Shown here: positions 13,531-25,200 of the stretch, piece after piece
How positions within the stretch are numbered: the first letter of the stretch is position 1
Layout of the letters: each line of letters starts with the position of its first letter
Program-made: the position numbers and the translations under genes
NCBI GenBank assembly: GCA_020091685.1
Contig: CM034603.1
Location: 37,800,102 to 37,864,101 of the forward strand
Length of the DNA stretch: 64,000 nt
Source: Lutjanus erythropterus
Lineage: Eukaryota; Chordata; Actinopteri; Lutjaniformes; Lutjanidae
Reading direction: 5' to 3'
The notes under the pieces: model-generated
The model's database searches: none
What the model saw: only the letters and a program-made list of their open reading frames with translations
Told to the model about the DNA's origin: nothing

Positions 13531-13535
13531 TATTC

Positions 13536-15194
13536 ATTCTCATACAAACCGTTTAGGAATATTACTCACTGTTAGAAATCACATTTTCTACAATTCTGAA
13601 CTTTTCTTTAACTGATAAATAATCACTGCTCTCCAGCTCATCATCATCATCATCAAAGATGACATGTCTAATTGAATTTTACCAAAAAAAAGCTGAAATC
13701 AAGTTCACAGCAGCAGCAGATAGAAAGAGAAGTAGCTATAAATAAGAATAAATATTTCCCATCCTTAATTAAAATTATTAACAACACTGGAAATATTGTC
13801 ATAGATGTGTCATATATTATAAGAAGTTTAGATCTTTATTAAAGGTGCACTAAGTGACTCATTCAAAGGTCGTCAGATATCGTCTTCAATCATTGGTTAG
13901 ATTTTCTAAACCCTGAAAACAGATTCATAAGGAGGTGCAGAAGTCTAGTTTTCTCTCACACCACTTGAATTACATTTTGAGTAAAGTTTACTTTGGAATT
14001 TTTGGCCAGTGACGCCAATAATCAAGATATCACAGCTTTAACACAAACAAATAGGCACCATGTTGACATCTGCCATCCAGTGGATCCATGTTAAACATCT
14101 GTTGTACCCAGACTTTTTTTTAATTGTGATTTTAGTTAACAGTTCTAATTTTGACAACCTCAGAGGAGACAAAGACTTGGAGACCTCATGTGATCTTTGC
14201 TGCCCTCCTCAGAGGGGCCCTGGACCCCAGGTTGGGAACCACTGCATTAGAGTAAAGAACGGAGGCACTCGTTCATCAAAGAACTGTGGTTTCTCAGAGG
14301 TCTGAAACACCACAAGGTGCATTTAAGCAGTGTGAAGAGGGTTAAAAGCAGCAGATGACTGAGTCTGATCCACATGTACCACAGAACCTCCGCTGCAAAC
14401 CTGCTGCTCACCACAATCACCGGCGCTCCCCGTCACACTGAATGACGGAGTGATTGCACAGCAGGAGTCGTGTGTTCAGTGATGAGACGAGGAGAAAAAG
14501 AAAAAGGAATGTACATATCCCGCCATGGCTTTACAGCCTACAGCCTGATCACGTACAATACATCCATCTACTGTTGCCGTGGTGATATCACGCCCCTTCC
14601 ATCAGGCATGTGAACTTAAAAGTGTGTGATCGAGCTTTAGTGCTATAAGAAGTCTAATGCAGACATGAACCAAAATGTTTCATTTCATTTTAATAGTATA
14701 TATGAAGGTTTGAAGGTAGAATATATGATCAGTAATATCAGTCCTGCCTTATTAATGACAAGGAAGTAATTAAGTACAAATTCTTTGTTACTGCATTTAA
14801 AGATTTGGAAATGCAGGCAGATGACAGAGTTGATACAAACATCACCGCCCACTCCTGGTGGATCATAAGTGATGATTAGAGGGGATTTTGTTTACATAAA
14901 TCTATGCATTGTTTTTTTAGGAGATTTTAGGAAAAATCTTTACTTTTACTTCCTGCATTTTAACAATAATATCTGTACCTTTTTACAGCTTACTCCTCTC
15001 TAATCTTCAATCTGTACCCTTTCTCTTTTTTTCAAAACAGACTTGCTTCTTTAGTTTTAATGCATTTTAAGGAAAATTATTAATTATTTTTATTTTGCTC
15101 ATGGAGCACCACCTTCACGACATTAAGACTGAGTTCAACCTGTATGAATGAAACAATAACACATAGAAAAGATAATTCCTCAGTGTATCCATTA
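13536..15194. other. Intergenic, dispersed repeat fragments only
   Basis: No gene is recognisable. 14,935-15,160 (CTTTTACTTCCTGCATTTTAA onward) is a diverged copy of the sequence at 20,745-20,935. 14,225-14,245 (GTTGGGAACCACTGC) is a common fish repeat motif. A (TCA)n run lies at 13,640-13,655. Confidence 0.45.
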
Positions 15195-15575
15195 CTGCAC
15201 ATCACGTAACAAGATGAAAATGACATAAAAGATGCAAAAAGACAAAAGCAATGTAAAATGTGTACCAAGACGAGTAAAAAGTAACAAGAGAAAATGTAAA
15301 AGATGCACAGGAATGTACCAAAATGAAAACAACATAAAAATGTAAAAAGATGGAGCTAGATGAAGATAACATAAAGGACGTGACAAGACAAAAACAACCT
15401 AAAAGCTGTACCAAGACAAAATGAGCCTACAAGACACAGCGAGACATAAAAGATGTAACTAGATGAAGACAATGTAAAAGACGTAACAAGACATGAAAGA
15501 GTAACAAGATAAAAATGAAATAAAAGACACAAGAAGACAAACAAGAAGACAACATAAAAGACATACCAACAAGCT
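15195..15575. repeat. Degenerate minisatellite, unit about 30-36 bp
   Basis: Variants of AAAAGA(T/C)GTA(A/C)CAAGA(C/T) and (A)ACATAAAAGA recur about a dozen times with drift in length and sequence. The composition (few T on the plus strand) leaves long spurious open frames rich in Phe/Leu/Tyr/His on the minus strand; these are not genes. Confidence 0.75.
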
Positions 15576-18500
15576 GAAACAGACAGACGGAGACTCTCTG
15601 GTGGTGAAAAGGTGAGGTTCATTTAGCTCTGCACAGAAACAGCTGGTAGAAGTGTCCTTCAGAGGACAACCTTTTACTTTTACACTGTGAGTACATTTTA
15701 GAGAGTTTGTCCACCTCTGTTAGAGACACAGGTCTTTCAGGGGAATATTTTTGGTTGTCTTTACGTGTGAAATCCTTTAAAATTCTGTGCATTACAGTAA
15801 AGATGTGACAGTTTGAGAGTTTCTGTTTCAGTTTAGCGTCAGAGGATTTCATCACCACTGTATCATCATGTGGAGGGATTCCTGATCTGACTGTTTAAAC
15901 AGGACCCAACACGACTCATTAAACTCTCCGCGTTGACTGGATTAATATTTACACAGCTCAGATTGGCTCACAGCTCCATTTCGGGCACCGCTGGCACTCC
16001 ACCAAGACGGACTAGTGGACTAATTTGGCACGCCACCTTTCATCCAGCTGCTGTGAGTTTGTCGTCCCTCCATCACACTCAGATTTTTTTTCCTCACATG
16101 GTGGGAGCAGCGGCGGCGGCGGCGGTGGATATGAGTCCTCTGTGGTGCTGTTGGATATGGTTGGTTCCACGCCGGCGGCTCTAACAGCTCTCCCGGGCGC
16201 TATCACCGCCTGCCAGACGGCAGAGTGGAGCGAGCCTGTTCTAAATCACTCACAACACTGCTGATTAGCTTCTTGGACGAGGTTAAAGACCTTCCAGAAG
16301 GTGTGGAAGGAGAGACCACAGCAGAAATAAAGAAGTCCTCCCTGATTTATTTCACCTCTGACTGACACTGAGCCAAAGATCAGAGAAGCAGACTTCTGGA
16401 CAGTTAAAAAGCCCACAAAGACTGGAAAGATAAATGACTAACCCTCATATTAATGACCAAGTTGCTCTCAACCTCAGCTGCGTGCTGGTGTAGTGTGGAC
16501 AGGTGTGGTCAGTGTATTCACTGTGTGGGGCAAAAAGACAAAGAGAAGGAAAAGAAAATGAAAATATTTGATTTATTAGTTTATTTGCACATGTGCTTCT
16601 GCAGCATATTTCTAACTGGATGAATGTGCATACATTTCTTCACAGTAATTAACGGACATCATTCTTAAACCTGTGATAACAGACTGTTTTGGCCACTAGG
16701 GGGCAACAGAAACAACATGGGATCACAACATTACATACATATCATTACTGTCTAAGTTGGTATTATGAACTCAAAGGAGAAATCTGTAATATATTTATTG
16801 TAAAAAATCAAAAGGTGACCATGATATGTCATCAGAGGTGCAGCTTTGTCCTTCTTTGAAATTTCCATTCCATGCTGGAATAATTGTTTTAGTTGACCAG
16901 TATGTTAATTAGAGTTCAAATTAATGCTGAGTGTTTGCTGAATGAGTGTCTGTTTATGAGTTGTAAAAAAATCAGCAATAATATTTTAGAAAGAGCAGAT
17001 GTTTATAACGTTTAAATTGAGCAAAATGTTAATGGAGTTTGGCTGCAGTGACACAGGCAACAACTTAACTCCAACTCCTGAGTGTGTATTTTCAGAGCAG
17101 TGGGCTTTTATTTTTTTTTATTTTTATTTTATTTTTCAGGGCAACGGGCTGAATTTTACACTGACAGAAACAGCCGATCACTTGTCTTGCACTCCTGCAG
17201 TGTTTCTGCTGCCTGCCACGTCTTGGGACGAGGAGGCGGGGGGACCTTGCTTCAATTAAAGATCAATAAGGATTCAACCTACTTAATGTACAGCCTATGG
17301 CTTCAACTCGCTATTTGGACTGCAGTAACCGATTTTGGACGTACAATTGCTCACATTGCCACACAGTGCTACTGCAAAATAGTGGAAACTTGTTTTGGTG
17401 GAACATTTGCCAGTCAGGAGGTGAGCTCTGGTATTGAAATGACTACATCACAGCTGTTAGCTTGTTTATGTTCATATCATTAACGTCCCAGTTCTAATTT
17501 GCTGTTTTCAGCATGTAGGTTACAACTACGAGGTTGTTCTTGTTTCACGGGGACTTTGAAAATGCAAATAGCGGACACAGTGATAACGCAGCCAATGGGA
17601 GTTCTTATGTAGCAGTGTGCATCTGGTGAGTCAGGCTAGTCCAATATTCATTCTTTTTTAGCTCTGCCTTTGGTCCCCACCAACTCCTGAGGCTAACATC
17701 TGTCTCTTTAGCAGCTAAATGCAGCACCATGTTCACCAGCTCATCTCTGACTGTGTCTGTCTGCTGTTTGCTGCTGAGAAAGTAACGTACAGTGGGATTT
17801 TACTGCAAAACAGCAGCCTAAATTATCATTTGACCAGATGAACAATGTGGACAGGAGACTGGTGTGGTGAGATGGAACAATAAAACAACTGACTTAAATA
17901 CAGGATGTCAGTTTGTTGCTTTCTTTTACGCATGACCATCATCGTTCTGTATCCTTAACCAAGTATTAATTACAGTAACCATGACAACAAAGCTCACCTA
18001 ACCTTAACAAAATAATATTTTAAACCCAAACCATGACATTTTTCCTAACCTAACCAAAACTTCAGGGAGACAAAAGAGTTGGATGTGGTTCTGCAGGACA
18101 TGGCAGTGTGAGCTCTGTGACTGCCTCCATCTATACTGAGTGAATGAAAATGTTGGGCTAAATGGCAAAGTTTAGGCAGGTTTTATCTCTAAAGTCTGGA
18201 AAATTTGGCAAACTGAATAATGAAAAATGCATGCACTCAATATGAAACAACTTTATTTGATGTTAGTAAGTTTTGTAAGCCTCTTTGGGCAAAATACAAC
18301 ACTGATATCAGAATACAGACCTCACATCTTAGTATATTTGTGTTGTTGTTTTTGTCAGTATTTAGTTCAGGAGTGTAGTGGAAGGGAAACTCAAGTAAAC
18401 TCAGTTACTCTGTTTTCAAATTAAACTGACAATGACTGCACTAGAATAATAATCTTTATTTATAGAGCACTACAAACTGCTTTACAAAAGGCAGCAACTT

Positions 18501-21500
18501 CACAACAAGCAGATCATAAAAACTATTTCCCAGCAAATAAATACAACTCAATAGAAGTCAGTAGAATCCAGTAAAACAGATGAAAACAGTAAAAATGGAT
18601 TGTCAGTAAAATCAGACCAATTACATCAAATATAACCAGCAAAAGCAAATAAAACCAGTAAAAGACATCCAATAAAAATCAAGTAAAAGTAGGAAAGGCT
18701 CTCTGATAAAAGTATGTTTTAAAAAGAGATTTAAAAGAAGTCACTGAAGCAGCTGATCAGATTTCCTCAGGCAGCTCGTTCTGTAACTTTAAACTTTATC
18801 ACCTTTATTATATACCTATAATATAAAGCAACTGTGCAATAGAAACATTCAACATTAACTCAGGTTCAGTTTAACTTCACTTTATGCTGTGCAGTATTTA
18901 TTTTATTGCAATAGTGTAAAACTGTCAGGTCTATTTATTGTTTATATTGTTCATATATTTCCATTTGTTTGCATTGTTCCTATTTCTGTATCTGCTCTTA
19001 TTTCATTGCTTGTTATTTGTTTTCTTTATTAATGCTTACTCTAGTTTGCCATCCACTTTGCTGCTGTAACACTGCAGGTTTCCCCGACTAATAAAAGATT
19101 ATCATATATCAGATCAGCTGTATCAATCAGCCACCCACCCTCTGTATCTAACCCTACACCTCTGATTTAGTTTTACTTTCCTGGGTAATGTTATGAAGGT
19201 AGAAAAACTGAAGGAAAGTCTAATGTTAGCCACAGTTGCAGCCAGGCAGAAGTACAGGGAGACCAACTCTGAGTGTATCTTTATAAACTGATGATCAAAA
19301 AATCTAAAAAATCATCATCTGGAGTCGCAATCTGGCATGAGGTCTCCTGTAGGTTTAATCTTGTGGTTAAGGCGAACGGTTACGGGTTACGGTTCTGCTT
19401 TATTTTCCAAAAAGTGACGAGACGACCCAAAGTGAGCTGAAAAGGACGCGCATCAGGCACACAACCCTCTGTGCGACACAGGATGTAGGCGGAGCTTTAC
19501 GTCCCTACAGGAAGTCCATTTCCTTTACCTTCTACAGTAGATGTCCTACGGTCTGGAAATGTTCACTAAGCTCACCAAGACGACCACAATCATGAGATAA
19601 ATTACAGAATAAAACAAGATGGACTTTAAACATGGGCTGGATAAAATGGAGGATGAATAAAAGAATAAACTATACAATAAAAATGTGATTTTAAAAGTGA
19701 TTTAAAGACTGTGTGCAGGCAGATTGTTCTTGAACTTGAACTTACATATTGTGTCCATAAAGTTTTTCATGACAGAGCAGCCACTCCAGTGCTCCATAAA
19801 GGAAATGTAAAATATTCACTCCAGGTTTGTGTCTAGTTTTGTGGCTTGATTTCATGTTCTTTCTTTATTATTTCTGATTGCAATTACTCTGGATAAACAT
19901 AAAGGTAGACTGTAAAACTTTCAAAGTTAAAACAAGAACAGCACATAGTTGTTCTTCGATCTTCTATATTTAAGAAATTCTGGGTGAAAAACTAATGGAA
20001 GAAGAGTTTTGTGGCGCTGAAAAGATTTTGTCTTAATTTCTCGCTAAGCTTCATCTACTTTGTTCTCAGTGTTGGGGGGTTTTAACTGAAGCAGTCGCTG
20101 TCAGATTATTCCTCCACCATATGTCTCAAGAAGAGAATTACAGCGTACTTGGCACCGACAGGCCTGGAACATGTTTGTTAACCGTTTATTTTACAGCTCT
20201 GTTGTTTCTAAATAATTTCCTAGGAAGCTTCCCGAAAAGAATCGTGTAGTTTGGCTCCACTTGTAGGGGGAATGGAGAGAAAAGAGGGAAAATGCTCCTG
20301 GTGCCACTTCATCCTCAAAATCAAAAATACAGTTTTTCTCTGTTCTGTGGTGGTATTTATCCATCTTGATAGTTTTGGTGTGAGTTGAAAAGTTTTAGAC
20401 ACGTCTGCCTTCTCTTTAGTATAATCAATATAAATCATGACCCGGATAAGAGATACTTCACAGACCTTCCTCTGAGCAGCGTCATGAAGGAACTATATTC
20501 TTTCTGCCAAACTAAACCTGTCAACCAACAAAGAAGGAAGCGTGCATTTACTCCTTGGTGAGAGGTTTGTGCTTGTGACAGTTCAGGATGTAAACATTAA
20601 TTGCATCCTCGTCAGCTGAGCTGTAACCTCTCGTCCATGAGCAGATGCACACTTCCTTCTGCACTTTGATTCAGTTGGCAGGCAGAGGTGGGAAGTAACA
20701 AAGTACAAATACTAAAGTAGATTTTCAGGTATCTGTACTTTACTTGGGTACTTTTTTCACTTTTACTCCCTACATTTTAACACAAATATCTGTACTTTCT
20801 ACTGCTCACATTTTCAAAACAGTCATTACTTAAGTTTTAATGTATTTAGGGGGAATTATTGATTATTTGTTTACTTTGCATCAGTGCACAGTGCCTGTAT
20901 TCAGACTGATTTTAACTTAAATGGATGGAACAGTAAGATAAGATAAACTTTATTGATCCCACACCAGGGAGAGTCACGTTAGCTCAAATAGCACAGATAG
21001 AAAAGGGAGTGACTGACAATACAAAGTGTGGCTCGCAGGCCAGCTGCAGCCATCAGAAACGTTTGACATGACATGAATGTGTTATATTTAAATCATTCCA
21101 TTTCAATGCTTTCACTTTCACTAACCTTCATTTAATCCTCTTCTCTGCTCAAACTGTGCCTCCATAACAAGTGTCTGTCAGGTTAGAAATGACAACTGCT
21201 GGTTGCTTGGTAACTAGTGGCGCCTCATGAGTGTCACAGAAATTACGCTCTGTCACAAAGGCGTCATTTAGGTGGATAACAGCAATTTAATGTGGAAACG
21301 AGATGGAAACGCCACCACTGAAAACTGTATGGCTGAGGAGAAGAGGAGGTTTCAGGAAAAAATGAATCAACTCTTTGCTGGACTTCAGGGGACACGAGGA
21401 GTGATCTGCCTGTTTCAGCTCGTCATCAGGCGACTGCAGAAGCCTGATAACGAGATGTTCATTTGAATCAGGTGTGTTGCAGCAGGGAAACATCTAAAAC

Positions 21501-24149
21501 ATGCAGGGCAGTGGACCCTGAGGACCCGTACAGTCCCATACAGAATATAATTAACATTTTTTAAAGCACAGGTAAAGACCGTGATCACAACATTAAAAAA
21601 ATCTGTCAGAAAAACTCTGAAAGCTTTATGATTGCTTTTTGTGTAACTCAAAAAACCCTCACAACCACAGAGAAGCTTATTTTTTCTCCCATTTTTTTTA
21701 ACAATGAGAAGTGGGCTTTAAGTTGCAAAAGGCTGAGAATCCCTGAGATAAATCAGCATTCACAGCCTGAGCTGGTCATTTATTATCATTATAAAACACA
21801 GTTTCTTCATGCTCCATATACACACAAACATACATACAGAAAATCCATTAAATTCAGAATAGAAGAGGATAAAATATTAAACAAATGAAATGAAATAAAG
21901 CAATATATACATGATATATATGATGCTGTACTCGTTGATTTCCACCTCAGCTCCATCAGGGCTCTGTTGCCTCGTCTCAGATTTTAATTTTCTGGCTCCA
22001 GTAAGTGCTCAAGGGCTGGCACGAACACTACAGACAGGTTTTTCTACAGTCTGTTTTTTTTCCTCTTACATTAAGACACAAAGCCTGTGTTGGTGGCCTG
22101 CCTGCCTGCCTGCCTGCCTGCCTGCTGTAATGGAGTGTAAGTGGAGGGGAGGAGAGAGGGGATGTTGTGTGGATTGCAGGGTCTAAATGGAAAGAGAGGG
22201 ATGGCGAATCAGCGATACTAATTTGATTAAGTTCCATGATAGTTATCTCTAATTGGCTTACTGCGTTTGTTGTGGATTGGCAGACACTGAGAGTCTGTCG
22301 TCTCACAGCGGCGTCGCTGGGAGGACGTCTCGCTCTAACATAATATAAGATGAGGAAAATCAGCGGCAGAAGAAGATCTTTTAGTAAAGTAGCAAAACAT
22401 CAGTCTAAAAATATTCAAAATACAAATAAAAGTACTGCATTCAACATGTTAAATAAAGATTATTAGAATCTACATATTCTTTAAGCTTCATAATTAAAAG
22501 TTTTCATTATGCAAAATGGCTCAATTTAGAATAATTCTTATTACATTATTGAACTATAATTATTGGTGCATTAATGGCTTCACACTTTAAGATGGCAGCT
22601 CTTAAAGATGGAGCTCATTCCAACTTCTTTACATGCTGCTGTGTAGCTTAATCTACTATATAATAACGTGCGGTGAGCGGTGGTGGTAGTATTAGGTGGA
22701 GGTATTACCTTATTAAATCATCAAAAGCCACACAATGCCACCTTGAGAATTTCATCCGAGGAATTATATTAATCTTGACAGCACTAAAGAAGTTATTCAG
22801 GTTCGTTATCCAAACGAAGCGAAAGACGTGGTTCCATTTAACAAGAAAATCAATCCTTCTTCATTTCAGTCTGCTCCATTTTCTCAAAAAGGATGGGGAG
22901 AAACAATTAGTTAATCTACTAACTGAAAACAAAATAATCTTCAAAACAACATCAGACTGATTAAAGGTGATTAACAGCCACATAATTACAAATTAACCAG
23001 ATAACCGAATTAACAAAAAAATCATATGAGATTCTGAAAAATATTGAGCTGTGTAGTTGCAATAAAATAATCAAAATAAATGAACAAGAAAAGAAATATT
23101 GGCTCGGTGGAATCAACTCGCAACTTTTCAAAAAAAACGAATATTTGCTCAAAATAAGCAAAATTAATATGATAATAGTTGCAGAAAATAGGCGGTCAAG
23201 TCATGCAAATGAACCATAAACCACACAAAACAAATGCACACACACAAAACTGGCAGCTGAAACTATAATACGCGATAATACGCTGATTAAAACCCTCATA
23301 CAACCACATTATCTCTTTAACGGTGCAATAAAAAAGGTTTCTAAATATTTAAACTCCTCTGCCCAATTAACCCTAACCTCCTGTCTGCACAAGACCAACT
23401 AACACCATATCATCAGCATATTAAGAGTGATTCATAATTTGCAAATTTGTGAATACAAATATGAATACCTCAAAATTATACTTCAGTACGGTATTTGAGT
23501 AAATGCATCGCTGGCTACTACAAGTCGTGCCGGTGAAACAGAAAAAGTTAAACATTTATACAGATCAGAATCTCCCCTGATGATTAGAGACGTCCACCTG
23601 AGGGGGACACGGCTGTTTCGGGGGTTTTAGCTCTGATCCTGATCGTAGCGTGCAGACTCTAATTTCCTCCACCATCTGTAGCACGAGCCCTTCTACAGGG
23701 CAGGGTCGACCCACTCTGCCGCTGATAACGGGGGGGTGGAAGGATAATCCAAACCGTCCTGCAGGGCCGGAGAGAGAGAGAGATAGGAGGAGGGGTGGGG
23801 AGCAGGGGGAGTCGAGTTTAACCCTTTGCTAATCACCGCACAACCCTTTAGCTGCCGGAACAAAGAGTCTTAACGAAGCATTTAATCTGAGAATGCTGGT
23901 GATCAGTCTGAAGTTCTCCTGGAGACAACGATGCAGTCCAACAGAGGACACACAGGTCACATCCTCACTGTTTCTGTCTGTGTCTCTGTCACAGGATGAT
24001 GTAATTCATTTAGGAGGAGACAAAGTGGTATTTAACCACTTCAGTGTCCTTCATTTGTCCTCTAAAAATCCCCCTTCAGCAGGGTTATAGCTTCAGAAGT
24101 AAACAAATTTCACATCACAAATTTAACAGCAATAATGGCTACAACATTT
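15576..24149. other. Intergenic, no gene seen
   Basis: Dispersed repeat material only. 18,440-18,790 reads like the 3' part of a fish LINE (TTTATTTATAGAGCAC start, then many CCAGTAAAA units). 20,690-20,935 is a thin-copy repeat (GGGAAGTAACAAAGTACAAATACT). 20,935-20,985 has an AGATAAACTTTATTGATCCC LINE-tail motif. (CCTG)n lies at 22,096-22,125. Small CpG-rich patches at 16,100-16,210 (with a GGC run) and 23,690-23,830 have no recognisable exon. Confidence 0.45.
22096..22125. repeat. (CCTG)n microsatellite
   Basis: Seven consecutive GCCT units in an otherwise unique stretch. Confidence 0.95.
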
Positions 24150-25200
24150 TCTATCTATTTTTCCATCTTGTGGGAGAGGGAGTTCTGGAGGCGGAGGGCC
24201 GAGCAGCTGCAGGCTCTGGCTCCCCATGGTAGATAAGCGAGGAGATGGTGTGGTGAGTTGGGTAGTGGAAGAGGATCTGAGAGTTCGGGGAGGGGTGTGA
24301 ATATGAAGGAGTTCACAGAGATACAACAGGGCTTGGTTATGAAGGGCCTTACAGGTGAGAAGCGGAGTCGATGCGGTGTTTGATGGGGAGCCAGAGAAGC
24401 TGCTGAAGAATGGGAGCGATGTGCTGAATGGAGGGAGTTCAAATTGTAAGACGGGCAGCTGAATTCTGGACCAACTGAAGATTATGGAGGCATTTGTTTG
24501 GCCAGAAGGGATTTAGTGCCAACAAGGAGTGCCTCACTTTTATCACTGTTGAGTTTTTTGAGAAAGTTGTGTGAGAACCAGGATTTAATTTCCAGAAAGC
24601 AGTCAGATAGGGAGAATGGAAGTTGGTGGAAAGATAGAGCTGGGTGTCATCAACATAGTGATGTAAGTGGATGCCAAATTCTCTGAAGATCTTAGGGCGG
24701 ACATAGACTTGCTTTTAACTACACATTTGGTACGATGACGTCTCTCTTCATGTATCCTGCGTCGGTTGCGCATGTCCTCAGACATTAACGCTATACATCC
24801 AAGATGCAATACAGGTCAGGAGATACGTCGCCAGTGACAACAACAGCGGAAAGTTTTGAAGACAGGCTCATTGAATGAGTCCACAGCTACCCTCATCTTT
24901 ACGACGTATTGTTGTGGCTACACACCGACAAACATGCCTGCCGCAACAGCTGGCCAAAGATAAAATCAGTTTTGGAAGACGATGTTGAAACATGTCGCAA
25001 ACTGATGGCCAAACAGCAAGTACCTCTGGCTGCACAAGGAACAAAAGATAGATAATAAATAATAGAGGGCCAAATACAGAACCATCGGGAACAACGCTGG
25101 TAAACAGGAAAGGTTTTAGGAATGAACATTTTTCAGAAAGAGACTCCATTGTGCTTAATCTGCACATGTAATGTGTTGTTTTTGTGCTCACGTCTGCCGT
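24150..25200 (-). mobile_element. LINE (non-LTR retrotransposon) remnant, reverse transcriptase part, interrupted
   Basis: On the minus strand, 25,100-25,040 reads VPDGSVFGPLLFIIYLL, a version of the reverse transcriptase box VPQGSVLGPLLF. After an interruption, 24,694-24,600 reads [21 protein letters not shown], with the YxDD catalytic box as YVDD, then [16 protein letters not shown]. Further on, 24,460-24,320 shows the LxxLxWLPIKHRID stretch typical of L2/CR1-like fish elements. Several stops and frame changes make it inactive. Confidence 0.8.
24695..25035 (+). mobile_element. Insertion in the LINE carrying a MADF-like domain fragment
   Basis: About 340 bp splits the reverse transcriptase domain. 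On the plus strand, 24,857-25,018 reads EDRLIE-stop-VHSYPHLYD, then RNSWPKIKSVLEDD. The LI..V..YP.LYD...... SW..I pattern is that of a MADF DNA-binding domain, found in PIF/Harbinger-type transposon accessory proteins and in host genes. One stop codon breaks it. The exact ends and target duplication are not certain. Confidence 0.5.

Noticed and set aside
16012..16264. Gly/Pro-rich open frames around a GGC run
   Set aside because: A short triplet repeat explains the composition; no homologous protein recognised.
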